This document shows positions 31,193-40,394 of a DNA stretch of 64,000 nt, in pieces. Every line of letters starts with the position of its first letter. Position 1 is the first letter of the stretch. The notes below the pieces were generated by a model, which saw nothing but the letters and a program-made list of their open reading frames with translations, did no database searches and was not told the origin of the DNA. A program made the position numbers and the translations under genes. Origin of the DNA: Prochlorococcus sp. AG-347-K19 (lineage in GTDB: Bacteria > Cyanobacteriota > Cyanobacteriia > PCC-6307 > Cyanobiaceae). The DNA lies in NCBI GenBank assembly GCA_003281335.1, contig QCCG01000003.1, forward strand, positions 62,001 through 126,000, written 5' to 3'.

Positions 31193-32584
31193 ATGCCTTG
31201 TGTAATATCTTCTCCTTCAACTGATAGTGGGAAAACTACATTATCGCTTTTGCTATCTTGTTGGGCGTTTTCAAAAGGTATAAAGATACAAACTTTCAAG
31301 GTTGGCCCAGATTATCTTGATCAACAACAACTTAGTTCAATTGGCCAACCTATTTGTAGGAATTTAGATATTTTTTTAAGTGGTGAGGAATGGGTTCAAG
31401 AAAGTTTTTTTAAGCATTCTTCGAAATATGAATTCTCATTAATTGAAGGAGCCATGGGACTATTTGATGGATTGGGGTCAACAACCTATTCCAGTACGGC
31501 AAATATCTCCAAACTTCTTAATGCTCCAATAATTTTTATTGTTAATGCTAGAGGTCAAGTAGCTTCTCTTTTGGCCACTATTCGAGGTTTTAGAGATTTC
31601 GATAGTGAATTGTCAATAGAAGGAATTATATTTAACAACGTTAATTCAGATAGACATAAAAATTTAATCAAAGAAGTTTTTAAAAATGAAGACATTGAAA
31701 TTCTTGGTTTTTTACCATCTGATTCAAAAATAACTTTAAATAAAGCTAACTTAGGTTTGATATCTCCAATGGATAATGGAAAAGAAATTGATGTTGAATA
31801 TTTTGCAAATTTCGCCGAAAGAAATCTTGATGTATTATCTCTTATTAAATTCCTGAAATCTCCTCAAAAGAAAAAATTTGATTGTGTTAGTTTTGAAGAT
31901 TTTAAAATTGACAAAAGTAAACCCATCGCAATTGCAGAGGATAAAATCTTTCATTTTCAATACCCTGAAACTAAGGAGTTTTTTAGTGAAATAGGCATAC
32001 CATTGATTTCATGGAGTATTTATGATGATGAAGAAATACCTAATGAGGCTTCTTCTTTAATTATTCCTGGAGGATTCCCTGAAAAATATGCTGATCATAT
32101 AAGTAACTCTACAAAAAGCTTAAATTCGTTAAAGAAATTCCGCAAAAATGGATTTATATATGCTGAGTGCGGAGGGATGATGATTTTAGGGGACTTCATA
32201 AAAGATGAAAAAGGTAATAATCATAAAATGAGTGGTATCCTGCCTTTTAGATCAAAAAAAAGTAAACTTTCAGTAGGTTATAGATACATTGAGGGTTTAA
32301 AAGATACTCCGATCATTAAACAAAATCAATTAATTAGAGGACATGAATTTCATTATTGGGAAATTGAAAATAAGTTATCTGAACTTGATTTTGGAAAAGC
32401 TGAGAATCAGAAGAAAATTTCTTCCCCATGGAAAATTAAATCTTGGAAAACTGAATACAAAAATGAAGGTTTTTTTGATGAAAAATTACATGCAAGTTGG
32501 ATTCACTTACATTTGCCAAGTTCTCCAGAAGTCGCAAAAAACTTTATAGACTCTACCCAAATTGATTATTCAAACGGTACTTAA
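31193..32584 (+). CDS. cobB: cobyrinic acid a,c-diamide synthase
   Basis: CobB/CbiA amidates cobyrinic acid with glutamine and ATP in cobalamin synthesis; Prochlorococcus makes pseudocobalamin. The 463-residue protein has an N-terminal dethiobiotin-synthetase-like P-loop domain (STDSGKTT at residues 9-16, IEGAMGLFDGLG). Its C-terminal glutamine amidotransferase domain has the nucleophile Cys326 in YAEC-GGMM. The late WIHLHLPSSPE may supply the His/Glu of the triad. It begins 3 bases after opcA. Its stop overlaps that of the convergent DUF212 gene (shared TTAA at 32581-32584). Confidence 0.92.
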   Translation: MPCVISSPSTDSGKTTLSLLLSCWAFSKGIKIQTFKVGPDYLDQQQLSSIGQPICRNLDIFLSGEEWVQESFFKHSSKYEFSLIEGAMGLFDGLGSTTYSSTANISKLLNAPIIFIVNARGQVASLLATIRGFRDFDSELSIEGIIFNNVNSDRHKNLIKEVFKNEDIEILGFLPSDSKITLNKANLGLISPMDNGKEIDVEYFANFAERNLDVLSLIKFLKSPQKKKFDCVSFEDFKIDKSKPIAIAEDKIFHFQYPETKEFFSEIGIPLISWSIYDDEEIPNEASSLIIPGGFPEKYADHISNSTKSLNSLKKFRKNGFIYAECGGMMILGDFIKDEKGNNHKMSGILPFRSKKSKLSVGYRYIEGLKDTPIIKQNQLIRGHEFHYWEIENKLSELDFGKAENQKKISSPWKIKSWKTEYKNEGFFDEKLHASWIHLHLPSSPEVAKNFIDSTQIDYSNGT

Positions 32585-33060
32585 TTTATTATTAAATTGA
32601 ATATCTTTTGTGGAGAACCTAAAAAAAACATTCCGGGCAGAGTAATCAATGGACCTAAAAGACTCCCTACTAAAACCTCAATTTTTGTATGACCTAGGGT
32701 CTCTTTTAAAAGAACTTCAGATTGAGGATCTACTTTTTGTGATAGTTTATTGATTTCTGCAGCTTGAATCCCAGCTGATTTTCTAACACCACTAGCGTCA
32801 TACATAACTATAAGTGCTACAGCAACTGATAATGCGAATATTGAGCTATCAAATCCTATTTCATAACCTATACCAGATGTAGCGCCAGTTATTAAGGCGG
32901 AATGACTTGAGGGCATTCCGCCGGTCTCGAAAATAATTCCAAACCTTATCTCTCCAGTTGAAAAGAAATTGAATAGAATTTTAAAAAATTGAGCTAGCAA
33001 ACAAGATAATAGGCTCCAAAAAAGAACTGAATTATTAAAAAAGGAAAAAAAATCAGACAT
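32581..33060 (-). CDS. DUF212 / acid phosphatase-vanadium haloperoxidase-related membrane protein
   Basis: The 159-residue protein has about four hydrophobic segments and the family block GGMPSSHSALITG near residue 47, with the later MYDASGVRKSAGIQA. These are hallmarks of the YuiD/DUF212 family, related to PAP2-type phosphatases. Plant and cyanobacterial members exist. Its precise reaction is not established. It follows crtE by 13 bases on the same strand, so an isoprenoid or lipid diphosphate substrate is possible but unproven. Confidence 0.88.
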   Translation of the reverse strand: MSDFFSFFNNSVLFWSLLSCLLAQFFKILFNFFSTGEIRFGIIFETGGMPSSHSALITGATSGIGYEIGFDSSIFALSVAVALIVMYDASGVRKSAGIQAAEINKLSQKVDPQSEVLLKETLGHTKIEVLVGSLLGPLITLPGMFFLGSPQKIFNLIIN

Positions 33061-33073
33061 AAATTAAAAATAA

Positions 33074-33976
33074 TTATCTGTCTCTATTTGTAATAAAGTC
33101 GGCTAACGATATTAAATACTTTGCATCTGCACCCCAAGGTTTTATTGCTTTTTTTGCTTTTTCAACTAAATCAAATGCTCTTTTCTTTGACTCATCCATT
33201 CCAAGTAATTTAGGGTAAGTAGTTTTGTCAGCTAAAAGATCTTTGCCAGCAGTTTTACCAAGCGTTTCACTGCTGGAAGTTAAATCAAGAATATCATCTA
33301 TTATTTGGAAGGCTAAACCAATTCCTTCTGCATATGTTGTCAGGGCTCGTAAAAGTTTTTCGTTAGCGCCTGCGATCATTGCTCCTGTTCTTACGCAGGC
33401 CTTTAATAAAGCCCCAGTCTTGTGAAGATGTATATATTCTAGAGTTTCAAGGTTTACTTCTTTGCCTTCGCATTCCAAATCAACAACTTGTCCCCCGACT
33501 AGTCCTGGTGCACCCGCAACTAGGGATAATTCGCCAACTACATTTAATAATCTATTTGGATCGACTCCAGGGCTTCTTAAAGAGACCATTTCAAAGGCCC
33601 TTGTTAATAAAGCATCGCCTGCAAGAATAGCTATTGCATCTCCATATACTTTATGGTTTGTCGGTCTACCTCTCCTCAAGTCATCATTATCCATGGCGGG
33701 CAGATCATCATGAATCAAGGACATTGTATGAATCATTTCTATTGCTACCGCAGTAGGAACTGCAAGAGTGGGTTCTCCTCCAGCCAGTGCGCAAGATGCT
33801 AAACATAAAATAGGACGTATCCTTTTCCCTCCAGCTAAGAGGGAATATCTCATTGATTCTCTTAATATTTCTGGATTCTCAGGGCCCAAGGAGAAATCAA
33901 GTGCTTCTTCTACAACCTTTTTTGTTTCTTTAAGATATTTTTCAAAATCAGAAATACTATGTATAACTTCAGTCAT
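33074..33976 (-). CDS. crtE: geranylgeranyl diphosphate synthase
   Basis: CrtE makes C20 prenyl diphosphate for carotenoids, the chlorophyll tail, tocopherol and quinones. The 300-residue trans-prenyltransferase has the first Asp-rich motif [10 protein letters not shown] near residue 93 and the second DDILD near residue 217. [10 protein letters not shown] near the N-terminus and the GLAFQIIDD helix also match. A lycopene cyclase gene for the same pathway lies 7 kb away. The gene follows folD by 33 bases on the same strand. Confidence 0.95.
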   Translation of the reverse strand: MTEVIHSISDFEKYLKETKKVVEEALDFSLGPENPEILRESMRYSLLAGGKRIRPILCLASCALAGGEPTLAVPTAVAIEMIHTMSLIHDDLPAMDNDDLRRGRPTNHKVYGDAIAILAGDALLTRAFEMVSLRSPGVDPNRLLNVVGELSLVAGAPGLVGGQVVDLECEGKEVNLETLEYIHLHKTGALLKACVRTGAMIAGANEKLLRALTTYAEGIGLAFQIIDDILDLTSSSETLGKTAGKDLLADKTTYPKLLGMDESKKRAFDLVEKAKKAIKPWGADAKYLISLADFITNRDR

Positions 33977-34009
33977 TTTATACCCTTAGTAAAAAAATCA
34001 TCTTGGAGT

Positions 34010-34906
34010 TTATGGCAAAAGGTCATTAAGAGTTGATGATAAACCAAATTGTTTTTGCCAGCTAAAAATAGTATTTACAAGTAACATTGTTACTGTCATT
34101 GGTCCAACACCTCCTGGGACAGGGGTGTAAGCAAATACTTTAGAAATGACATCTTCTAATAATACATCGCCACATAATCTGGTTTGATTTTTATCTGAAC
34201 TTTTTAATCTATGTATTCCAACATCAATAATTACTGCTCCTTCTTTCACAAAACTCGAATCTACAAGATTAGGTTTTCCTGCAGCCGCAATTAGAATGTC
34301 GGCTTCTTTACAAATTTTATTTAAATTTGATGTTTTAGAGTGAGTAATTGTTACCGTGCCATTTAGATTTAACAACATAAGCGATAGAGGTTTCCCAACA
34401 AGCAAACTTCTACCTATGACAACAATTTTCTTACCTTCAATTAAAATATCTTGGGATCTTAATAAATTAATAATTCCTGCTGGTGTGCATGATCTCATAG
34501 CAGGCTCATTTTTTACTAGTTTGCCGATGTTTATCTCATTAAGTCCATCTACATCTTTGCTTGGATTTATATAGCTGATCAGTTTTTGCTCGTCAAATTT
34601 CTTTGGGATGGGAAGTTGTAGCAACATTCCATCAATATCTTTATCTGAATTAAGTTTATTTATTAATTGTTCAACTTCTTTTTGCTCTACACTTTCTGTT
34701 AGATGAAAGATAAAGCTCTTTATCCCAACCCTTGAACATGCTTTTTCCTTGTTATTTACGTAAACCCCACTGGCAGGGTCTTCACCTATTCTTATTACAG
34801 CTAAACCGGGAGGTCTTTTTGCAATTTCTTTATTACTAGAGATATAATCATTTAATCTTTCTTCAATTTCAAGAGATAATTTTTTACCGTCTAATTTTAA
34901 TGACAT
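34010..34906 (-). CDS. folD: bifunctional methylenetetrahydrofolate dehydrogenase/cyclohydrolase
   Basis: FolD interconverts methylene-, methenyl- and formyl-tetrahydrofolate. The 298-residue protein has Y49-VNNKEKAC with the catalytic Tyr/Lys and the [10 protein letters not shown] block. The NADP-binding PAGIINLL .. [14 protein letters not shown] and [15 protein letters not shown] near the C-terminus are also present. It is divergent from the 7TM-HD gene across a 74-base gap that must hold both promoters. Confidence 0.95.
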   Translation of the reverse strand: MSLKLDGKKLSLEIEERLNDYISSNKEIAKRPPGLAVIRIGEDPASGVYVNNKEKACSRVGIKSFIFHLTESVEQKEVEQLINKLNSDKDIDGMLLQLPIPKKFDEQKLISYINPSKDVDGLNEINIGKLVKNEPAMRSCTPAGIINLLRSQDILIEGKKIVVIGRSLLVGKPLSLMLLNLNGTVTITHSKTSNLNKICKEADILIAAAGKPNLVDSSFVKEGAVIIDVGIHRLKSSDKNQTRLCGDVLLEDVISKVFAYTPVPGGVGPMTVTMLLVNTIFSWQKQFGLSSTLNDLLP

Positions 34907-34980
34907 TTAGAAAAACATCTCCTTTTTACACCTAGCATGCCTATAATTTTAAATTATTCAAATAGATTTATTTATATTCT

Positions 34981-36454
34981 GTGCAAAACATCACAACTAC
35001 CTTAAAGAAATTGTTTTTTCTGTGGAAGCGAAGTCAAGTTCCAGTTAAACAACCAATTAAAATTCCAAGAATAGATAATCTCATAATTTTTTTAGTATGC
35101 ATTTTAATTTCAATAATTTCTTCTTATAAACTACTTCTTATCTCGCCTTTAAATATCGCAGATATTTTTTCTTGGCTTTTGACATTTACTGAATTACTTA
35201 TTATTTCAGGAGTTTTGATATTAGTCTCAAAAAAAAGAGAATCCCACAATTTCTTCAAGACAGATCTTCTTGATCATTACTCTACTTTTAGCAGTACAAG
35301 TTACGAAATTAGCATTAGCTTCAACCATAAGCCCATTATCATTGATAATTCCACCGGCATTAATAATATCTCAAGGAATGGGAAGCATAACAGCTTTAAC
35401 TTGGGTATCAATAGCAAGCTTTAGTTGGCCAGATCCAGCTGTTACTATTAATAATAATTTATTTTTTGTTTTATTAGTTTGCTCTTCAGTAGTATCTATT
35501 CTTGGAGGAAGAATAAGAAGTAGAGCGCAGTTACTTCAACTATCAATTTTTGTCCCAATAGGATCGTTCTTCAGTCAATGGATGTTGATTGGTAAAGATA
35601 AAATATCTCTTTTTAATAAGCAAGATTTTGTTTTAGCTACTGGTGATATATTTTCTGATTCCTTGCTATTGGCAATAGTAATGCTTTTTACAATTTTATT
35701 TATCCCTATTTTTGAATCGATATTTGGATTATTAACTAAAGCAAGATTACTCGAATTGGCTGATAAGGAGAAACCTCTAATTCGAAGATTGTCTCTTGAA
35801 GCTCCTGGTACTTTTGAGCATACCTTACTTATATGTGGTTTAGCAGAGGAAGCTACAAGAATGATTGGTGGTGATATCGATCTGATTAAAACTGGAGCGT
35901 TATATCATGATGTTGGCAAATTACATGCACCTAATTGGTTTATCGAAAATCAGGATGGTTCAAAAAATCCGCATGACGAATTAGATGATCCTATTAAAAG
36001 TGCTGAAGTATTACAGGCTCACGTTGATGAAGGATTGAAATTTGCAAAAAAAAATAGACTGCCCAAACTCATAGCTAATTTTATCCCTGAACATCAAGGT
36101 ACCCTAAAAATGGGATATTTTTTTCAAAAAGCTAAAGAAAAAAATCTCGATATTAATGAATATTCTTTTAGATACAAAGGCCCTATTCCTCAGTCAAAAG
36201 AAACAGCTATTTTAATGCTTGCAGATGGATGTGAAGCAGCACTTAGAGCTATGAATATTAATGCATCTGATAAAGAAGCTTTGGAAACAATATCTAGTAT
36301 TATCTATTCGCGTCAAAAAGATGGGCAATTAAATGATAGTAATTTATCAATAGGACAAATTTTTCTAATAAAAAGAGCATTCTTGAATGTATGGAAAAGA
36401 ATCAGACATAGAAGAATTCAGTATCCAACTACCAAAAATAATACCTTTTCTTAA
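34981..36454 (+). CDS. 7TM-HD cyclic-dinucleotide phosphodiesterase (PgpH-like), frameshifted
   Basis: Two overlapping reading frames make one protein. The upstream frame starts at GTG 34981 and the downstream frame is open from 35225 to 36454. Reading A7 in place of A8 at 35229-35236 joins ..LILVS to KKENPTISS and gives 490 residues. The corrected product has a 7TM region and then an HD domain with the metal residues of TFEHTLLICGLAEEA and TGALYHDVGKLHAP, and a later PEHQGT. This is the PgpH order, a family that hydrolyses c-di-AMP. The large extracytoplasmic domain usually found after the first helix is missing. If translated from the TTG at 35270, the HD part alone has 394 residues. Whether the break is real, a sequencing error or rescued by slippage is open. 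Confidence 0.8.
35229..35236 (+). other. A8 homopolymer at the frame break of the 7TM-HD gene
   Basis: Eight consecutive A lie exactly where the homologous reading moves from frame 1 (..LVSKKRESHNF) to frame 2 (..KKENPTISSRQIFL). Frame 2 has a stop at 35222, and frame 1 becomes non-hydrophobic after the tract, so the switch must occur within about ten bases. Loss of one A, or slippage of polymerase by one, restores a single frame. Confidence 0.75.
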
Positions 36455-36463
36455 TTTTTAATT

Positions 36464-36856
36464 TTATAGCCTAATACTTCTTCGATGTTTTGGATTACAC
36501 CAATAAAGAAGAGCCAAAGTGCTTAATAATGTTGTTAAAAGAGTAAACCCACCTATTCCGTAAATGTCTTGAAGAGTGATGAGCCTTACAACTGAATAAG
36601 GACCCATGCCAGAAATTACCATTGATAAAGATACTAGAGTTAAAGTTACTCCCCATTTCTTCTCTGCTAAAAGAGCTGCTGAAGAAACTATTCCAACAAT
36701 CGCAGCAGGCCATCCAAGACTTATGGCAAGCGTTATATTCGCAACTTTTAGTGGAGGACCATAACTTATTATTAATGCGATTATTGGAAGTGCAATTATG
36801 TTGCCGATTAAGCCAACCCACGAAAGTAGCCAATATCCAAGTAACCTTTCTCTCAT
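36464..36856 (-). CDS. small integral membrane protein, unknown
   Basis: This 130-residue protein is predicted to have four membrane helices (about residues 8-30, 36-60, 68-88 and 98-118) and a basic C-terminus (NPKHRRSIRL). No family is recognised and there are no charged residues inside the helices that suggest transport. It converges on the 7TM-HD gene with a 9-base gap and is separated from leuA by 82 bases. It is presumably a conserved cyanobacterial membrane protein. Confidence 0.68.
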   Translation of the reverse strand: MRERLLGYWLLSWVGLIGNIIALPIIALIISYGPPLKVANITLAISLGWPAAIVGIVSSAALLAEKKWGVTLTLVSLSMVISGMGPYSVVRLITLQDIYGIGGFTLLTTLLSTLALLYWCNPKHRRSIRL

Positions 36857-36938
36857 TATTTACTGCTTTAATTATTCATTCAATCTACATTATTACGAGA
36901 CTATTTTTTGAAGCTACTTAATAATGCTAAGAAATAAT

Positions 36939-38579
36939 TTAATTTGCAGGATTAGATATAAATGTATTTTCAGAATTTTCTAAATTATCAAATTGTGGAT
37001 GAATTGAATTTTTTTTCTCAGAAAATACAAGTCTATTTAAAGCATTAACGTAAGCATTCGCTGCAGCAACAACAACATCGGTGTCAGCAGAATGACCAGA
37101 ATATATTTTATTATCATTTCTTATCCTTATTGTTACTTCGCCCAAAGCATCAATTCCTTCTGTTACCGACTTAACGGAAAATTCAATTAATTCATTTGGA
37201 ACTTTAGCTAATTTATTTAAAGCCTCGCAGACAGCATCAACAGGGCCAGTCCCTATTGATACAGCAGTATTTTCAGTATTATCCTCCGTGTTTAGAAGCG
37301 AAATAGTGGCTGTAGGTTTAGATGCGTTCCCGCAACTTACTTGTACAAGACTTAATTGAAATTTAGCTTCTGGGAGTTGGACTTGTTCACTAACAATTGC
37401 TTCTAAGTCTCTATCAGTAATTTCTCTTTTCCTGTCAGCTAAATCCTTAAAACGAGCAAAAGCATCATTTAAATCTTCTCGGCTCAGGTCATATCCCATC
37501 TCTTCTAATCTAGCTCTTACTGCACTTCTTCCACTAAGTTTCCCTAAAGATATTTTGTTATCACTCAAACCAACAGTTTTCGCATCGATAATTTCGTAAG
37601 TTAGTCTATTTTTTAAAACACCATCCTGATGAATGCCTGACTCATGTGCAAAGGCGTTAGCTCCCACAATTGCTTTATTAGGTTGCACAGTCATTCCAGT
37701 TAGGTTGGAAACAAGTCTAGAAGTTTTTGTTATTTCTTCTGTTCTAATTGCCGTAAGAGGAGTTGGCGAATCTGGATTTCTTTTGAAAAAACTATTAAAA
37801 AAACTTTTCCTAACATGGAGTGCCATTACTAATTCTTCTAGAGAAGCATTCCCTGCTCTTTCACCAATTCCATTAATAGTACATTCAAGTTGTCTTGCTC
37901 CATTTTTTACTGCCTCAAGAAAATTGGCTACTGCTAAACCCAAATCATTATGTCCATGAACCGAGATTACTGCCTCATTAATATTTGGAACATTTTTATT
38001 TATATCGGCAATTAGTTTGCCAAATTCGCTAGGCGTTGTAAATCCAACAGTATCAGGGATATTTATAGTTGTAGCTCCTGCAGAAATTGCTAGTTGAATC
38101 ACTTCGTATAAAAAATCAGGTTCACTCCTTGAGGCATCTTCACAAGAAAATTCAATATCATCTACCAATGATTTTGCATAATTAACCATTTCTGGAACTA
38201 TTTGAAGAACATCTTTTCTGGATTTTTTAAGTTTATGTTTAAGATGTATATCACTTGTCGCAATAAAAGTATGTATTCTTTTCATGGGAGCAGGACTAAC
38301 TGCTTCGTAACATGCTTTTATATCTCCTTTAGACGCTCTAGCCAAACCACATATTATAGGGCCATTTTCTTTCCCTACGGCATTGGCAATTTTATTAACA
38401 GCTTTAAAATCTCCTGGACTTGCAAATGGGAACCCAGCCTCAATAACATCTACTCCTAATCTCGCTAATTGATGGGCAATAGCAAGTTTTTCTTCAAGAT
38501 TCAAACTTGCACCAGGAGATTGCTCTCCATCTCGAAGAGTTGTATCAAAGATCAAAATTCTTCCAGGATCTTTTGACAT
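36939..38579 (-). CDS. leuA: 2-isopropylmalate synthase
   Basis: LeuA condenses 2-oxoisovalerate with acetyl-CoA, the first committed step to leucine. The 546-residue protein has the HMGL-like TIM barrel with [16 protein letters not shown] at the start. Further motifs are the metal-binding HGHNDLG block and the [18 protein letters not shown] motif. A C-terminal LeuA dimer/regulatory domain follows (about residues 390-525), so feedback control by leucine is expected. A 226-base gap upstream (38580-38805) is AT-rich and holds the promoters of leuA and the divergent GH57 gene. Confidence 0.95.
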   Translation of the reverse strand: MSKDPGRILIFDTTLRDGEQSPGASLNLEEKLAIAHQLARLGVDVIEAGFPFASPGDFKAVNKIANAVGKENGPIICGLARASKGDIKACYEAVSPAPMKRIHTFIATSDIHLKHKLKKSRKDVLQIVPEMVNYAKSLVDDIEFSCEDASRSEPDFLYEVIQLAISAGATTINIPDTVGFTTPSEFGKLIADINKNVPNINEAVISVHGHNDLGLAVANFLEAVKNGARQLECTINGIGERAGNASLEELVMALHVRKSFFNSFFKRNPDSPTPLTAIRTEEITKTSRLVSNLTGMTVQPNKAIVGANAFAHESGIHQDGVLKNRLTYEIIDAKTVGLSDNKISLGKLSGRSAVRARLEEMGYDLSREDLNDAFARFKDLADRKREITDRDLEAIVSEQVQLPEAKFQLSLVQVSCGNASKPTATISLLNTEDNTENTAVSIGTGPVDAVCEALNKLAKVPNELIEFSVKSVTEGIDALGEVTIRIRNDNKIYSGHSADTDVVVAAANAYVNALNRLVFSEKKNSIHPQFDNLENSENTFISNPAN

Positions 38580-38805
38580 TAGGAGGATTAATCTAAACTT
38601 ATATTAAGCTAATTAAAAAAATTTGACTAGATTTTAGTTCAATAAAAATTTTCTAAATTTTATAACTTAAACAATATTGGTTAAAATTCTGAAGAAAAAA
38701 ATGAAATACTTAAATTATTAAAGTATTCTTTTAAAATTAAATCTTCCTTTTATAAAAGATTAATTTTGATTTTTTATAGAATTAAAGGCCTAAATTATAA
38801 AAAGT

Positions 38806-40389
38806 ATGAATGGGCAATACCTTAAAAAAAATGTTTTAGGTCAGTTAGCGATAGTTCTACATGCTCATCTCCCTTATGTCAGAAAAAATGAAAAAAACTC
38901 TTTAGAAGAGGATTGGTTATTTCAGGCGATTCTGGAATGTTATATACCACTACTTCAATCAATAGAATCCTCCAAAAATGAAAACCCTGAAAATACAAAA
39001 CTTACTATTAGTTTGTCTCCAACATTATTATCACTTCTAAATAATAAAAAAATTCAAGAGACTTTCCCAAGCTGGATTAAAACAAGGAACGATTTCCTAA
39101 ACGAACTGCCTCTAGAAGAAAAAAATGCATCTACTTTTTTGTTCAATAACCTTAATGATAAATATTCATACTGGAAAAATTGTTCTGGAAATTTAATTGA
39201 GAAGTTTAGGGTTTTAAATAACTCTGGAAATTTGGATATTCTTACTTGTGCTGCTACTCATGGATATCTGCCAATTTTAAGAGAGAACCCTGAAACTGTA
39301 AAAGGACAAATCAATACAGCCATTAGGAGCCATGAAAATATTTTTAAAACAAAGCCCTTAGGTATTTGGTTACCTGAATGCGCATATTATGAGGGTTTAG
39401 ATGAACTTCTATTTAATTCTGGAATTAGATATACAATCTTAGACGGACATGGGATTTTAAACTCCACACCAAGGCCTCGGTATGGTGTATATGCTCCAAT
39501 ATGTTCGAAAAAAGGAGTGGCATTTTTCGGGAGAGATAGTGAGTCAACCTTGCCCGTTTGGTCTGCTAAGGATGGGTTCCCTGGCGACAAAGTATATAGG
39601 GAATTTCATAAAGATTTGGGGTGGGAATTACCTCTCTTAAAGCTCCAAAAGAAGGGTATTTCAACAAAAAGACCCTTGGGTTTAAAGTTTCATAAGATTA
39701 CAGATGAAAACATTTCTTTAGGGGAAAAAGAGTTTTACCTTGAAAATGAAGCCAAAAACAAGGCGGTAGAACATGCTGATGCTTATCTTCTAGCGAGATC
39801 CAAACAATTAGAAAAATTGACTTTATCCTCTTCCTTTAAACCTTTATTGGTAGCTCCATTTGATGCAGAGTTATTTGGTCATTGGTGGTATGAGGGACCT
39901 TTTTTTATTGAGAATATACTAAAGAACTCTAGTAAGTATTCAATTAAGCTTACAAATTTAAAAGAATTCTTAATGCAAAAACCAAATCTTCAGATTTGTG
40001 ATCCATCGCCATCAAGCTGGGGGCAAGGTGGTTACCATAATTACTGGATTAATGATGCAAATGCATGGATCGTTCCAGAAATCACAAAGGCAGGCTCAAC
40101 ATTTGTAGATTTGTGCTTGGAAAATTTTAATAATGATTTATCACAAAGACTCTTCAATCAAGCTGCGAGAGAACTACTTCTTTCTGAGTCTTCAGATTGG
40201 AGTTTTATTCTAAGAGCTGGAACCACTACTGAGCTCGCAAAAGAGAGAATAGAAAGGCACTTATTCAGGTTCTGGAAATTGGTTGATATGATTAGAAATC
40301 ATTCCAATATTAATTTAAAATTTCTTGCAAATATTGAGGAAGAGGATAAAGTCTTCCCAAATATTAATATTGATGATTGGCGAAAATAA
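38806..40389 (+). CDS. GH57 glycoside hydrolase (1,4-alpha-glucan branching enzyme-like)
   Basis: The 527-residue protein is a family GH57 enzyme. It opens with LAIVLHAHLPYVR, has the nucleophile Glu191 in GIWLPE-CAYY, and has the general acid Asp353 in FD-AELFGHWW. A C-terminal helical region follows with ASWGQGG-type and SDWSF motifs. GH57 members of this size in cyanobacteria are annotated as branching enzyme or amylase-like. Glycogen metabolism is the likely pathway, in line with malQ elsewhere in the window. The exact specificity cannot be read from the sequence. Confidence 0.86.
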   Translation: MNGQYLKKNVLGQLAIVLHAHLPYVRKNEKNSLEEDWLFQAILECYIPLLQSIESSKNENPENTKLTISLSPTLLSLLNNKKIQETFPSWIKTRNDFLNELPLEEKNASTFLFNNLNDKYSYWKNCSGNLIEKFRVLNNSGNLDILTCAATHGYLPILRENPETVKGQINTAIRSHENIFKTKPLGIWLPECAYYEGLDELLFNSGIRYTILDGHGILNSTPRPRYGVYAPICSKKGVAFFGRDSESTLPVWSAKDGFPGDKVYREFHKDLGWELPLLKLQKKGISTKRPLGLKFHKITDENISLGEKEFYLENEAKNKAVEHADAYLLARSKQLEKLTLSSSFKPLLVAPFDAELFGHWWYEGPFFIENILKNSSKYSIKLTNLKEFLMQKPNLQICDPSPSSWGQGGYHNYWINDANAWIVPEITKAGSTFVDLCLENFNNDLSQRLFNQAARELLLSESSDWSFILRAGTTTELAKERIERHLFRFWKLVDMIRNHSNINLKFLANIEEEDKVFPNINIDDWRK

Positions 40390-40394
40390 AAATA

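Noticed and set aside
33379..33713. Plus-strand ORFs over crtE
   Set aside because: They are antisense shadows of the conserved prenyltransferase.
36495..36833. 112-residue ORF on the minus strand inside the small membrane protein
   Set aside because: It is Cys/Ser/Asn-rich and is an out-of-frame shadow of the hydrophobic ORF at 36464-36856.
37633..37959. 108-residue plus-strand ORF over leuA
   Set aside because: It is an antisense shadow of the leuA barrel.
38705..38727. AATACTT/AAGTATT inverted repeat in the leuA-GH57 gap
   Set aside because: The stem is seven A/T-rich pairs with a nine-base loop, easily expected by chance at this composition.
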